NCBI GenBank assembly: GCA_963662175.1
Contig: OY759214.1
Span: 99,348,115-99,412,114 of the forward strand
Source of the DNA: Aradus depressus
Lineage: Eukaryota > Arthropoda > Insecta > Hemiptera > Aradidae
DNA: 64,000 nucleotides
Reading direction: 5' to 3'
In this document: piece after piece, positions 41,891 through 52,683 of the stretch
Layout: every line of letters begins with the position of its first letter
Position numbering within the stretch: the first letter of the stretch is position 1
Translations under genes and position numbers: made by a program
The notes under the pieces: model-generated
Told to the model about the DNA's origin: nothing
The model's database searches: none
Seen by the model: the letters and a program-made list of their open reading frames with translations, nothing else

Positions 41891-42370
41891 ATGTAGACAC
41901 GAATTGACTGAACTAACTGGCAGACGTTAAAATTCTTAAAATCTCTTCCCTCCATTTTGATTGAAATCTCCATTATTTTTTAAGTCAGTATCGAATTATT
42001 GCACCCTTAACTTACCGAAAGTAAAAGTAACACTTGTGACCTTGAAATGAGAAAGTTAGAAAATTTTTATATATTTTATTTTTATTTTGCATATTTATTT
42101 TGTTTTATTTGCATATTTCCCAAAAATAAGTTAATGCGTTTTTCTAGGCTAAAGAGGCTACACACAAACTCAAACAGAAGTTTCAGCTCTCCCACTACAT
42201 TTTCAGTCTCTATATTTGATGGACACTTTTACTCCTCTGAACGTCCCTCAATCTCGAAATATGAGTCTACATATAACCCACACAAATCTCTCTCTCTAAA
42301 TCTTCCATTTCTTTTTTTGTTGGACCCTCAAATTCTGTTTTTGCTTTTTCGAGACTTCTCCAAACTCTGA
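41891..42370. other. Unclassified spacer leading into family D repeats
   Basis: AT-rich; the 42,047-42,370 stretch is open on plus but low-complexity (Phe/Tyr and Ser-rich), with no domain recognised. It may be the 5' part of the following repeat. Confidence 0.35.
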
Positions 42371-42772
42371 AATTTTGTTTTGAAATTACTACACGTGAAA
42401 TTCCATGACAATCCGACCATTAGTTAATGAGCTACCACTATTTATATACTTAAGTCTACCCCCACTATCCTCCCTTTCGTTCAATATCTTGAGAGGTCAC
42501 AAATCCTATTTTTCTATTTGGCCTTTAAGAATACTACATGAGAAATTTCATGATAATCCGACGATTAGTTAATGAGCTACCGGTATCTTTATATTTAGGC
42601 CTATCCCCACCACCCCCCCTCCCGTTCCAAATTTTGGAACGCCACATAGCCTATTATTCAACTGGGGTCATAAGAATGCAACATGTGAAGTTTCATAAAA
42701 ACCCGTCGAGCCGTTTGGGCGTGATGCTGGAACAAACAAACAAATAAACCCCGTTTCAGTTTTATTAATATA
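42371..42772 (+). repeat. Family D tail: three 150-170-bp repeats and 3' end
   Basis: Units start near TACTACACGTGAAATTCCAT and run through CCGACCATTAGTTAATGAGC and a C-rich spacer. The end is GCCGTTTGGGCGTGATGCTG, AACAAACAAACAAATAAACC, CCGTTTCAGTTTTATTAATA and TAGAT, the same terminal sequence as at 55,400, 57,990, 62,060 and 62,750. Confidence 0.8.
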
Positions 42773-43026
42773 GATTTCTTCCTTGATAATTTTAGTTGGA
42801 GCCAAACGGAAACGTATTTTTTCTTTATATTTGAGTCGTCCACTTCCAATGACCACTATGTCCGCAACCCCTAGTTTTGAGATATTTGCAAAAATCTTTT
42901 AAGGCCCTTGGTATGAAGTTTTGAAATCCATTTTTTTTTTCGAGTTATTCTAACAAAGTCCTCCAGTTGATTAGAAGCATACTGGGAAATCTAGAGTTTC
43001 TAGTTTTTTTAGAAACTCAGTAAATA

Positions 43027-44612
43027 GGTTGGACTAAGTGGGTTTTGGAACAGTACTCTGGACTAAGTGAGTTTTGAACAAATAATTTCAGCAACTTACT
43101 CTATTTTTAAAAAGAAAATAATTTATTCAAGAAAATCTTGCCAGCTGAGTAAAAATCACAAAATACGTTTCATTTACTTACATATTTGTTGAGGCGACAC
43201 AAAGGTAGTAAGAGGTAAAAAACAATTCAAATGTCCAAAATCCCTAAAACTAAAAAGGAAAAAGTGATAAATTTTTTAACAGTTCTTGAACTCTTCAGCT
43301 TCTTCTATAATAGCATGAGCATCCTCAATGGAATCAACAACTACTTCATCGTCGTGTACGAGCAAAATTTCATCGCCTGCTTCTTTATCTTCATCTTCAT
43401 CAGTGACAGCATCAGCAGAAGGCCCATTATTATTTTCAGTATCCAAATCAGCATCAGTAGTAGTTGTTAGCAGTGCAGGTAGCAGCAAGTTTTTGTAGTA
43501 CTTAAATCTCTCGTCATTCACCCATCCTTCACAAAAGTGTTCATTCAACAGGTTCTTCACATCATTGCGTTTTTTTGGATTAATAGATTTTCCTATAGGA
43601 ATTGTCTCCAAGCTCATGTTTAGTTCAAAACCCTGCCCTCTCTTCAAAACCGATTTTCCAGTCCCGAAGTCTGACTGGTAAGCAACTTCACCTCTCAACA
43701 AAGGAACTTTGCTCTTATGAGATAAAGTTAAAAACATTCGTTTGCTTGCATTAAACTTGAAATGCCAGTCAGTGTTTTTTTTGGAAAAAATTAGCAGTTT
43801 TTTCCTTAAAATGGTACACTTGACATGCTTTCCCCATTTCCACAACAGTGGCCTGTTTAGCAATTATTTCTATGTATTCTTCAGCATTAAGAATCTGATT
43901 TCTTTTTCTGAACTCTTTTTCAAGAACACCAAATACACGGTCAGGTGGCACGATGAGTGGCCTGCGACAGGGTACACTATTTCCAATATTTTGAAATGAG
44001 GAGGAGCAAAGTTTTTCACACAAATGCACAGCATAAAAATGAGTGACGAGTTTTTATTTTGCCCGCCACACCCATCTGCAAAGAAACGAATGGTATTTAT
44101 GCAGTCTACATTTTTTGTATTCATCAATCGGTCAAAAACGGCAGATGCTATTTGGTTTGATGCTTTATCTTATTCATTCTCTAACCAAATGTAAGCAAAC
44201 GTTTATTTACTACATACATATTACTTTCTATCAGTGTTGACAAGGATATGGCATCAGGACCCATATTATTTTAAAAAAAGAGAATATTTCTCTATAAAAT
44301 TATTTAATAATAAAGTGAGAACGAATATGGGACATAGTGTGTTTTGAAAACCTCGATCGGATGGAATTGAGTCAATATGGAGGACAAAGTGGGTTTTTGC
44401 TGAAGGAAGAATGAGGTGGACTAGGTGGGTTTTGGAACAGAAACAACGTTGGACATAGTGGCTTTTGGAACTGGAGCTATCTTTCAGACTCTATTTTGAC
44501 CAGGTTTAAATAGGTTTTGGGAGTTCACCATCGGATTACTCACCCCCGAATTTGTTAAAATCGATATCTAACTCAATTTTTTCAAAAATGGACTAAGTGG
44601 CCTTTGGAAGTG
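43027..44612 (+). promoter_or_regulatory. Repeated GGACTAAGTGGGTTTTGGAA sites
   Basis: Copies at about 43,027 and 43,061 near one end, and about 44,328, 44,376, 44,415, 44,451 and 44,590 near the other, nearly all in the same direction. The outermost also form the terminal repeats. Between them is the transposase remnant. They look like multiple transposase-binding or regulatory sites. No binding has been shown. Confidence 0.55.
43276..44127 (-). pseudogene. GCGGQNKN-type transposase C-terminal half
   Basis: Read on minus: IRFFADGCGGQNKNSSLIFM (Asp box), EIVYPVAGHS, then in a second frame PPDRVFGVLEKEFRKRNQIL (second Asp and the Glu region), AEEYIEIIAKQATV, and in a third frame DWHFKFNASKR through to an acidic C-terminus (ADAVTDEDEDKEAGDE). 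At least two frameshifts, one right after GHS and one near 43,790. The N-terminal part is missing, so the element is non-autonomous. Confidence 0.72.
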
Positions 44613-44629
44613 GATTACTCATTTGATGT

Positions 44630-47600
44630 CTACTGAGCTACAGGATCGCAAGTTGGAAATCTAGACGGGGCTCTTACTTGTTTTAACTGACTTATATTAT
44701 TTATTTTTTTAAATATCCTTGAGCACTTCGTCCTTCGGTTGGGACTTTCCCGATACATCTGAATTTGTCTTTGGTTGACCATCTTCATTTATGGTCGCTG
44801 TCTATCTACCAACATTGCTGTATTAATTTGTTTTTCAGAAAATATGTCAAAACGGTACCTACCTCAAAGCCCACTTATATTCCACATTTCTTCCTTGATA
44901 ATTTTAGTTGGAACCAAACGGTAACTTATTTTACCATACATATGGAGTCTATCGAGCTCAGGATCGCCACTTAGAAATCTAGCAAAGGCATTTAGGTCAA
45001 ATGTTTTAATCGAGAAGATAAAAATAAATTTGAGCACGTCGTCCTTCGGATTGGACTTTGAGCTATGATCGAGGGCCTTTTCGTATGTCAGGTACTCGAT
45101 AATGAGTCGTATGTTATGTATCTAAACCTGGGTAGGTGACATTTCATTTAGATTGAAAATTACTTGAGCACGTCGTCCTTCGGATGGGACTTTCCCGATA
45201 TATCTGAATCTGTCTATCAGTTTCAACAAATATTAAATCTATAAACCGTTAAAAAGCAGGAAATTTGAAGAATGGTATTTGCCCCAATTTTTTTCGAGAA
45301 ACATTTTTATTTCGATTCTTGTGTAGGATTCAGATACCCCGGTTGTTCATCAGTTTTAACAAATATTAAATTAAAAACCGTTTAAAAGCTATAAATTTGA
45401 AGAATGGAGTCTACCGAACTTTGGATCGCCATTTAGAAATCTAGCCAAGTCACTTAGGTCCGATGTTTTAATCGGGAAGATAAAAATAAATTTGAGCACG
45501 TCGTCCTTCGGATTGGACTTTAAACGTTGATCGAGGGCCTTTGCCTATGTCAGGTACTCGATAATGAGTCGTATGTTACGTATCTAAACCTGGGTAGCTG
45601 AAATTTCACTTAGGTTAAAAATACCTTGAGCACGTCGTACTTCGGATGGGCCTTCCCCGATTTATCTGAATCTGTCTATCAGTTTTAACAAATATTAAAT
45701 CTAAAAACTGTTAAAAAGCGAGACATTTGAAGAATGGGATTTCTCCCGACTTTTTCGAAAAACATTTTTATTTCGATTATTGTGTAGGATTCAGATAACC
45801 CGGTTGTTCATCAGTTTTAACAAATATTAAATCTAAAAACCGTTTAAAAGCTAGAAAATTGAAGAATGGAGTCTACCGAACTTTGGATCGCCATTTAGAA
45901 ATCTAGCCAAGTCACTTAGGTCCGATGTTTTAATCGGGAAGATAAAATTAAATTTGAGCACGTCGTCCTTCGGATTGGACTTTAAGCGTTGATCGAGGGC
46001 CTTTGCCTATGTCAGGTACTGGATAATGAGTCGTATGTTATGTATCTAAACCTGGGTACTTGAAATTTCATTTAGGTTAAAAATAACTTGAGTACGTCGT
46101 CCTTCGGATTGGACTTCCCCGATATATCTGAATCTGTCTATCAGTTTTAACAAATATTAAATCTAAAAACTGTTAAAAAGCGAGATATTTGAAGAATGGG
46201 ATTTCGCCTGACTTTTTCGAAAAACATTTTTATTTCGATTTTTGTGTAGGATTCAGATAACAGGTTGTTCGTCAGTTTTAACAAATATTAAAACTAAAAA
46301 CCGTTTAAAAGCGAGAAATTTGAAGAATGGAGTTTACCGAGCTCAGGATCGCCACTTAGAAATCTAGCCAAGGCACTTAGGTCAGATGTTTTAATCGAGA
46401 AGACAAAAATAAATTTGAGCACGTCGTCCTTCGGATTGGATTTTAGGCTATGATCGAGGGCCTTTTTGTATGTCAGGTGGTCGATAATGGGACGTATGTT
46501 ATGTAACTAAACCTGGGTAGCTAAAATTTCACTTAAGTTTAAAATAACCTTGAGCACGTCGTCCTTCGGATGGGACTTCCCCGATATATCTGAATCTGTC
46601 TATCAGTTTTAACAAATATTAAATCTATGAACCGTTAAGAAGCACGAAATTTGAAAAATGGTATTTAGCCCGACTTTGTTCGAAAAACATTTTTATTTCA
46701 ATTTTTGTGTAGGATTCAGATATCATGGTTGTTCATCAGTTTTAACAAATATTAAATCTAAAAACCGTTGAAAAGGGAGAAATTTGAAGAATGGAGTTTA
46801 CCGAGCTCAGGATAGCCATTTAGAAATCTAGCCAAGTCTATTAGGTCAGATGTTTTTTTCAGGAAGATAAAAATAAATTTGAGCACGTCGTCCTTCGGAT
46901 TGGAGTTTAAGCTATGATCGAGGGCCTTTTCGTATGTCAGGTACTGGATAATGAGTCGTATGTTATGTATCTAAACCTGGGTAGTTGAAATTTCATTTAG
47001 GTAAAAAATAACTTGAGCACGTCGTCCTTCGGATTGGTCTTCAAGCTATGATCGAGGGCCTTTTCGTATGTCAGGTACTGGATAATGAGTCGTATGTTAT
47101 GTATCTAAACCTGGGTAGCTGAAATTCACTTAGGTTAAAAAAACCTTGAGCACGTCGTCCTTCGGATGGGACTTTCCCGATACATCTGAATCTTTCTTTG
47201 GTTGACCATCTTCGTTTCTGGATGCTGCCTATCTACCAACATACCTGTATTAATTTTTTTTTCAGAAAATATGTCAAAACGGTACCTCAAAGCCCACTTA
47301 TATTCCACATTTCTTCCTTGATAATTTTAGTTGGAACCAAATGGTAACTTTTTTTATCATACATATGCAGTCTATCGAGCTCAGGATCGCCACTTAGAAA
47401 TCTAGCCAAGGCACTTAGGTCAGATGTTTTAATCGAGAAGATAAAAATAAATTTGAGCACGTTGTCCTTCGGATTGGACTTTAGGCTATGATCGAGGGCC
47501 TTTTTGTATGTCAGGTGCTCGATAATGAGTCGTATATTATGTAACTAAACCTGGGTAGCTGAAATTCACTTAGGTTCAAAAAACCATGAGCACGTCGTCC

Positions 47601-48335
47601 TTTGGATGGGACTTTCCCGATATATCTGAATCCGTCTATCAGTTTTAACAAATATTAAATCTATAAACTGTTAAAAAGGAGGAAATTTGAAGAATGGTAT
47701 TTAGCCCGACTTTTTTCGGAAAACATTTTTATTTCGATTTTTGTGTAAGATTCAGATATCCCGGTTGGTCATCAAAATAAATTTGAGCACGTCGTCTTTC
47801 GGATTGGGCTTTAAGCTATGATCGAGGGCCTTTTCGTATGTCAGGTGCTCGATAATGAGTCGTATGTTACGTATCTAAACCTGGGTAGCTGAAATGTCAC
47901 TTAAGTTAAAAATAACGTTGAGCACGTCGTCCTTCGGATGGGACTTCCCCGATATATCTGAATCTGTCTATCAGTTTTAACAAATAATAAATCTAAAAAC
48001 TGTTAAAAAGCGACATATTTGAAGAATGGGATTTCGCCTGACTTCTTTGAAAAACATTTTTATTTCGATTTTTGTATAGGATTCAGATAACCCGGTTGTT
48101 CATGAGTTTTAACAAATATTAAAACTAAAAACCGTTTAAAAGCGAGAAATTTGAAGAATGGAGTTTACCGAGCTCAGGATCGCCATTTAGAAATCTAGCC
48201 AAGTCACTTAGGTCAGATGTTTTAATCGGGAAGATAAAAATAAATTTGAGCACGTCGTCCTTCGGATGGGACTTTCCCGATACATCTGAATCTTTCTTTG
48301 GTTTACCATCTTCGTTTCTGGATGCTGCCTAAGAA
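44630..48335 (+). repeat. Family E satellite, roughly 440-bp units
   Basis: About eight full or partial units. Landmarks in order: GAGCTCAGGATCGCCACTTA, CACTTAGGTCAGATGTTTTA, TTTGAGCACGTCGTCCTTCG, GTCAGGTACTCGATAATGAG, AAACCTGGGTAGCTGAAATT, a second GAGCACGTCGTCCTTCGGAT, TATCAGTTTTAACAAATATT. Some units carry an extra block (GGTTGACCATCTTCATTTAT to ATTTCTTCCTTGATAATTTT) at 44,770-44,940 and 47,200-47,340. Several landmarks match SINE A. Confidence 0.88.
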
Positions 48336-49335
48336 CGCCGGACGCCTTAGATAGTATGCGCCTTGCAACTCCGTGCAACCAGGTATTAATAAGTTCTTAG
48401 GAACGTTGGGCAACACAGATAGTATGTGCCTTGCAACAGCGGGTGCCCTAAGTATTTTGTGCTTAACAACGCTGGTGATAGCTATTATTTACCGTGCAAC
48501 GGTGGACCACCTAGGTAATACATGCTTAGGAAACCCACCCTATTAAAATTAGAGCTATATCCCATCTTTAAGAAAGCTCCATGTGAGATTCATTCTGCAT
48601 TAATGCACCCCCGCCCCTCCTATCCAAAGGGTCACAGCCAATTTTTAAATATTGCTTTTGAAACTACCATTTAGGTATATGCTTGCCCCCCCCCCCCCCC
48701 CCCCCCCCCCCCATACTCCCCTCCCGTTGACAATTTTGAGACGTCACATATCCTTTTTTTGTTTTTGTCTATTTTATGAATACTACATGTGAAATTCCAT
48801 GACATTCCGATCATCCGTTAAAGACCTATCACTACCTTTATATGTAGGCCTACCCCACAACCTCCCCTCCCGTTCAAAATTTTGAAATGTCACGTAGCGT
48901 ATTTTTCAATTTGGCCTTTAAGCATACTACATGTCAAATTCCATGACATTCCGATCAAAAGACCCATCACTATCTTTATATGTAGGCCTACCCCACAACC
49001 CCCCCTCCCGTTAAACATTTTGAGATATCACGTAGCGTATTTTTCAATTTGGCCTTTAAGAATACTACATGTCAAATTCCATGACTATCCGATCATCCGT
49101 TAATGAGAGCACTATCTTTATATTTAGGCCTACTCCCACAACGCCCCCTCACGTTCACTATTTTGTGACGTCACCCACCCTTTTTTTTTATTTGGCCTTT
49201 AAAAAAACTACATATGAAATTCCTTGCCAATCCGATCATCCGTTAATGACTTAGCACTACCTTTATATTTAGGCCCCCCCTACAACCCCCCCTACCGTTC
49301 AAAATTTATGGACGCCACATAGCCTATTTTTTAAC
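48336..49335. repeat. 66-bp type minisatellite piece and family D repeats
   Basis: Up to about 48,535: degenerate units with GTATGCGCCTTGCAACTCCG. Then AGAAAGCTCCATGTGAGATT and poly-C at 48,686-48,712 (27 C). From about 48,720, four to five family D units (ACATGTCAAATTCCATGACA and C-rich spacers). The first 360 bp reappear at 51,758-52,140. Confidence 0.8.
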
Positions 49336-49349
49336 TTGGCTTTTAAGAA

Positions 49350-51680
49350 GGGCTCAAAAAGTGGTCAAACCATTGAAAGTTGTCAAACCTCAAAAAGTGG
49401 TCAAACCATTGAAAGTGGTCAAACCTCAAAAGTGGTCAAACCATTGAAAGTGGTCAAACCATTGAAAGTGGTCAAACCTCAAAAGTGGTCAAACCTCAAA
49501 GTGGTCAAACCTCAAAAAGTGGTCAAACCTCAAAAAGTGGTCAAACCTCAAAAGTGGTCAAACCATTGAAAGTGGTCAAACCTCAAAAGTGGTCAAACCT
49601 CAAAAAGTGGTCAAACCATTGAAAGTGGTCAAACCATTGAAAGTGGTCAAACCTCAAAAGTGGTCAAACCTCAAAAAGTGGTCAAACCATTGAAAGTGGT
49701 CAAACCTCAAAAGTGGTCAAACCTCAAAAAGTGGTCAAACCATTGAAAGTGGTCAAACCTCAAAAAATGGTCAAACTTCAAAAAGTGGTAAACCATTGAA
49801 AGTGGTCAAACCTCAAAAGTGGTCAAACCATTGAAAGTGGTCAAACCTCAAAAAGTGGTCAAACCTCAAAAGTGGTCAAACTATTGAAAATGGTCAAACC
49901 TCAAAAGTGGTCAAACCTCAAAAAAGGTCAAACCTCAAAAGTGGTCAAACCTCAAAAGTGGTCAAACCATTGAAAGTGGTCAAACCTCAAAAAGGTCAAA
50001 CCTCAAAAGTGGTCAAACCTCAAAAGTGGTCAAACCATTGAAAGTGATCAAACATCAAAAAGTGGTCAAACCATTGAAAGTGGTCAAACATCAAAAAGTG
50101 GTCAAACCATGAAAGTTGTCAAACCTTGAAAAAGTGGTCAAACCATTGAAAGTGGTCAAACCTCAAAAGTGGTCAAACCTCAAAAGTGGTCAAACTTAAA
50201 AAAAGTGGTCAAACCTCAAAAAGTGGTCAAACCATTGAAGTGGTCAAACCATCGAATGTGACAATTCTACAGAAAGTGGACGAATCATTGAATTTGTTCA
50301 AGCTATAGAAAGTGTTCAAACTAAAAAAGTGGTCAAACCTCAAAAAGTGTTCAAACTAAAAAAGTGGTCAAACCTCAAAAAGTGGTCAAACTTAAAAAGT
50401 GGTCAAACCTCAAAAAGTGGTCAAACCTCAAAAAGTAGTCAAACCATGGAAAGTGGTCAAACCTTAAAAAAGTGGTCAAACCTCAAAAAGTGGTCAAACC
50501 ATGGAAAGTGGTCAAACCTTCAAAAGTGGTCAAACCATTGAAAGTGGTCAAACCTCAAAAAGTGGTCAAACTTAAAAAGTGGTCAAACCTCAAAAAGTGG
50601 TCAAACCTCAAAAAGTGGTCAAACCTCAAAAAGTGGTCAAACCTCAAAAAGTGGTCAAACCTCAAAAGTGGTCAAACCATTGAAAGTGGTCAAACCTCAA
50701 AAGTGGTCAAACCTCAAAAAGTGGTCAAACCATTGAAAGTGGCCAAACCTCAAAAGTGGTCAAACCATTGAATGTGGTCAAACCTCAAAATTTGGTCAAA
50801 CCATTGAAAGTGGTCAAACCTTCAAAAAGTGGTCAAACCATTGAAAGTGGTCAAACCTCAAAAGTGGTGAAACCATTGAAAGTGGTCAAACCTCAAAAAG
50901 TGGTCAAACCATTGAAAGTGGTCAAACCTTCAAAAAGTGGTCAAACCATTGAAAGTGGTCAAACCTCAAAAAGTGGCCAAACCATTGAAAGTGGTCAAAC
51001 CTCAAAAAGTGGTCAAACCTAAAAAAAAGTGGTCAAACCATTGAAAAGTGGTCAAACCTCAAAAAGTGGTCAAACCTCAAAAAGTGGTCAAACCATTGAA
51101 AGTGGTCAAACCTCAAAAAGTGGTCAAACCTCAAAAAGTGGTCAAACCTAAAAAAAAGTGGTCAAACCATTGAAAAGTGGTCAAACCTCAAAAAGTGGTC
51201 AAACCTCAAAAAGTGGTCAAACCATTGAAAGTGGTCAAACCTCAAAAAGTGGTCAAACCAATGAAAGTGGTCAAACCATTGAAAGTGGTCAAACCATTGA
51301 AAGTGGTCAAACCTCAAAAGTGGTCAAACCATTGAAAGTGGTCAAACCTCAAAAAGTGGCCAAACCATTGAAAGTGGTCAAACCTCAAAAAGTGGTCAAA
51401 CCATTGAAGGTGGTCAAACCATTGAAAGTGGTCAAACCTCAAAAAGTGGTCAAACCATTGAAAGTGGTCAAACCTCAAAAGTGGTCAAACCATTGAAAGT
51501 GGTCAAACCTTCAAAAAGTGGTCAAAGCATTGAAAGTGGTCAAAGCATTGAAAGTGGTCAAACCTCAAAAAGTGGTCAAACCATTGAAGGTGGTCAAACC
51601 TCAAAAAGTGGTCAAACCATCGAATGTGACAAATCTACAGAAAGTGGACGAATCATTGAATTTGTTCAAGCTAACTAAGA
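49350..51680 (+). repeat. 18-bp minisatellite (GTGGTCAAACC units)
   Basis: Over 120 units of 17-20 bp of two kinds, AGTGGTCAAACCATTGAA and AGTGGTCAAACCTCAAAA, intermixed. Two blocks (to about 50,305 and to about 51,678) each end with the same closing sequence, CCATCGAATGTGACAA and then GGACGAATCATTGAATTTGT, so the whole block has been duplicated. Reading frames such as VVKPLKVVKPQK merely reflect the period. Confidence 0.92.
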
Positions 51681-51757
51681 TCTTTGTGGGTTTGTACATT
51701 TACAATAAATTTCTAATAATAATTTCTTTTTTTACTTGGAACCACAGCAAGTTCCTA

Positions 51758-52140
51758 CTTAAGAACGCCGTGCACCTTAGATAGTATGCGCCTTGCAACT
51801 CCGTGCAACCAGCTATTAAGTTTTTAGGACCGCTGGGCAACACAGATAGCACGTAGTTAGGAACGCAGGGCACCGCAGCTAGTATGTGGCTTGCAACAGC
51901 GGATGCCCTAGGTATTTTGTGCTTAAGAACGCTGGTGAGAGCTATTATTTGCCGTGGAACCACCTTCAAGGTAATACATGCTTAGGAAACCCACCCTATT
52001 AAAATTAGGGCTATTTCCCATCTTTAAGAAAGCTCCATGTGAGATTCATTCTGCATTAATGCACCCCCACCCCTCCCGTCCAAAAGGGTCACAGCCAATT
52101 ATTAAATATTGCTTTTGAAACTACTATTTAGGTATATGCT
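51758..52140. repeat. Second copy of the 48,336-48,690 block
   Basis: GCCTTGCAACTCCGTGCAAC, AACCCACCCTATTAAAATTA, AGAAAGCTCCATGTGAGATT and TTGCTTTTGAAACTACTATT occur in the same order and spacing as at 48,365-48,670. The two copies bracket the family D piece plus the 18-bp array. Confidence 0.8.
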
Positions 52141-52440
52141 TACTAAATAAAACGAAACAGTAAGTAAATGACAAAGATGACAACCAAACAACCAAAGATA
52201 AATCGAGGAACTTGCCAGAACATTGCCAGAAGCGAAGTTTTAACAACAACCAAGAAATCAACACGGAAAAAAAACTGATAACACGCACTAAAAACTGAAT
52301 AGAACGAAACAGTAAGTAAATGACAAAGATGACGACAACCAAAGATAAATCGAGGAACTTGCCAGAAGCGAAGATTTAAAAACAACCAAGAAAATAACAT
52401 GAACTAAAAACTGAATAAAACGAAACGGTAAGTAAATGAT
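52141..52440. repeat. 150-bp direct repeat pair
   Basis: ACGAAACAGTAAGTAAATGA, CCAAAGATAAATCGAGGAAC and TTGCCAGAAGCGAAG occur twice (from about 52,150 and 52,305), with a third start at about 52,420. Confidence 0.75.
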
Positions 52441-52545
52441 TTTAGGGTGTCTGAGATCTATACACTTGATCGATTCATTGTTCACATCGATCATGGACCC
52501 CAAACATCGATTCTTCGATTAATCTATCTCAGATCGCCATCCCTA
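52441..52545. mobile_element. Small palindromic element
   Basis: TTAGGGTGTCTGAGATCTAT at the left and, reversed at the right, AGGGATGGCGATCTGAGATA, with an inner GATCGATT/AATCGA mirror. About 100 bp, possibly a minimal hAT-like MITE. Confidence 0.5.
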
Positions 52546-52683
52546 TAATTAACAGCTAAGAACTCTTCATAAGAACCTTCCTCGGACTTCAACGAATATT
52601 TGTAAAAAAAAATTAGCCGAATTGGTCCAGCCGTTCTCGAGTTTTGCGCTTAGCAAAATTAGCCAGTCATTTTTATTAAATAC

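Larger units (their letters stand above)
42833..44620 (-). mobile_element. GQNKN-type transposon with complete ends and ATTT duplication
   Basis: The ends GAGTCGTCCACTTCCAATGA and (from the right) GAGTAATCCACTTCCAAAGG are inverted repeats. ATTT lies on each side (42829-42832 and 44621-44624). The same host repeat at 62,810-62,830 reads straight through TTTATATTTGGTGTCTACTG, which is what the site looks like without the element. Four-base duplication and GAG-type ends are features I associate with Sola transposons; I cannot check this. About 1.8 kb, containing only the C-terminal half of a transposase. Confidence 0.85.

Noticed and set aside
49350..51680. CRISPR array
   Set aside because: Eukaryotic context, no unique spacers between repeats, and no cas genes.
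49336..51784. Several frames reading VVKPLKVVKPQK or SGQTIESGQTSK
   Set aside because: The 17-20-bp units vary in length, so no frame continues for long. These are artefacts of the array.
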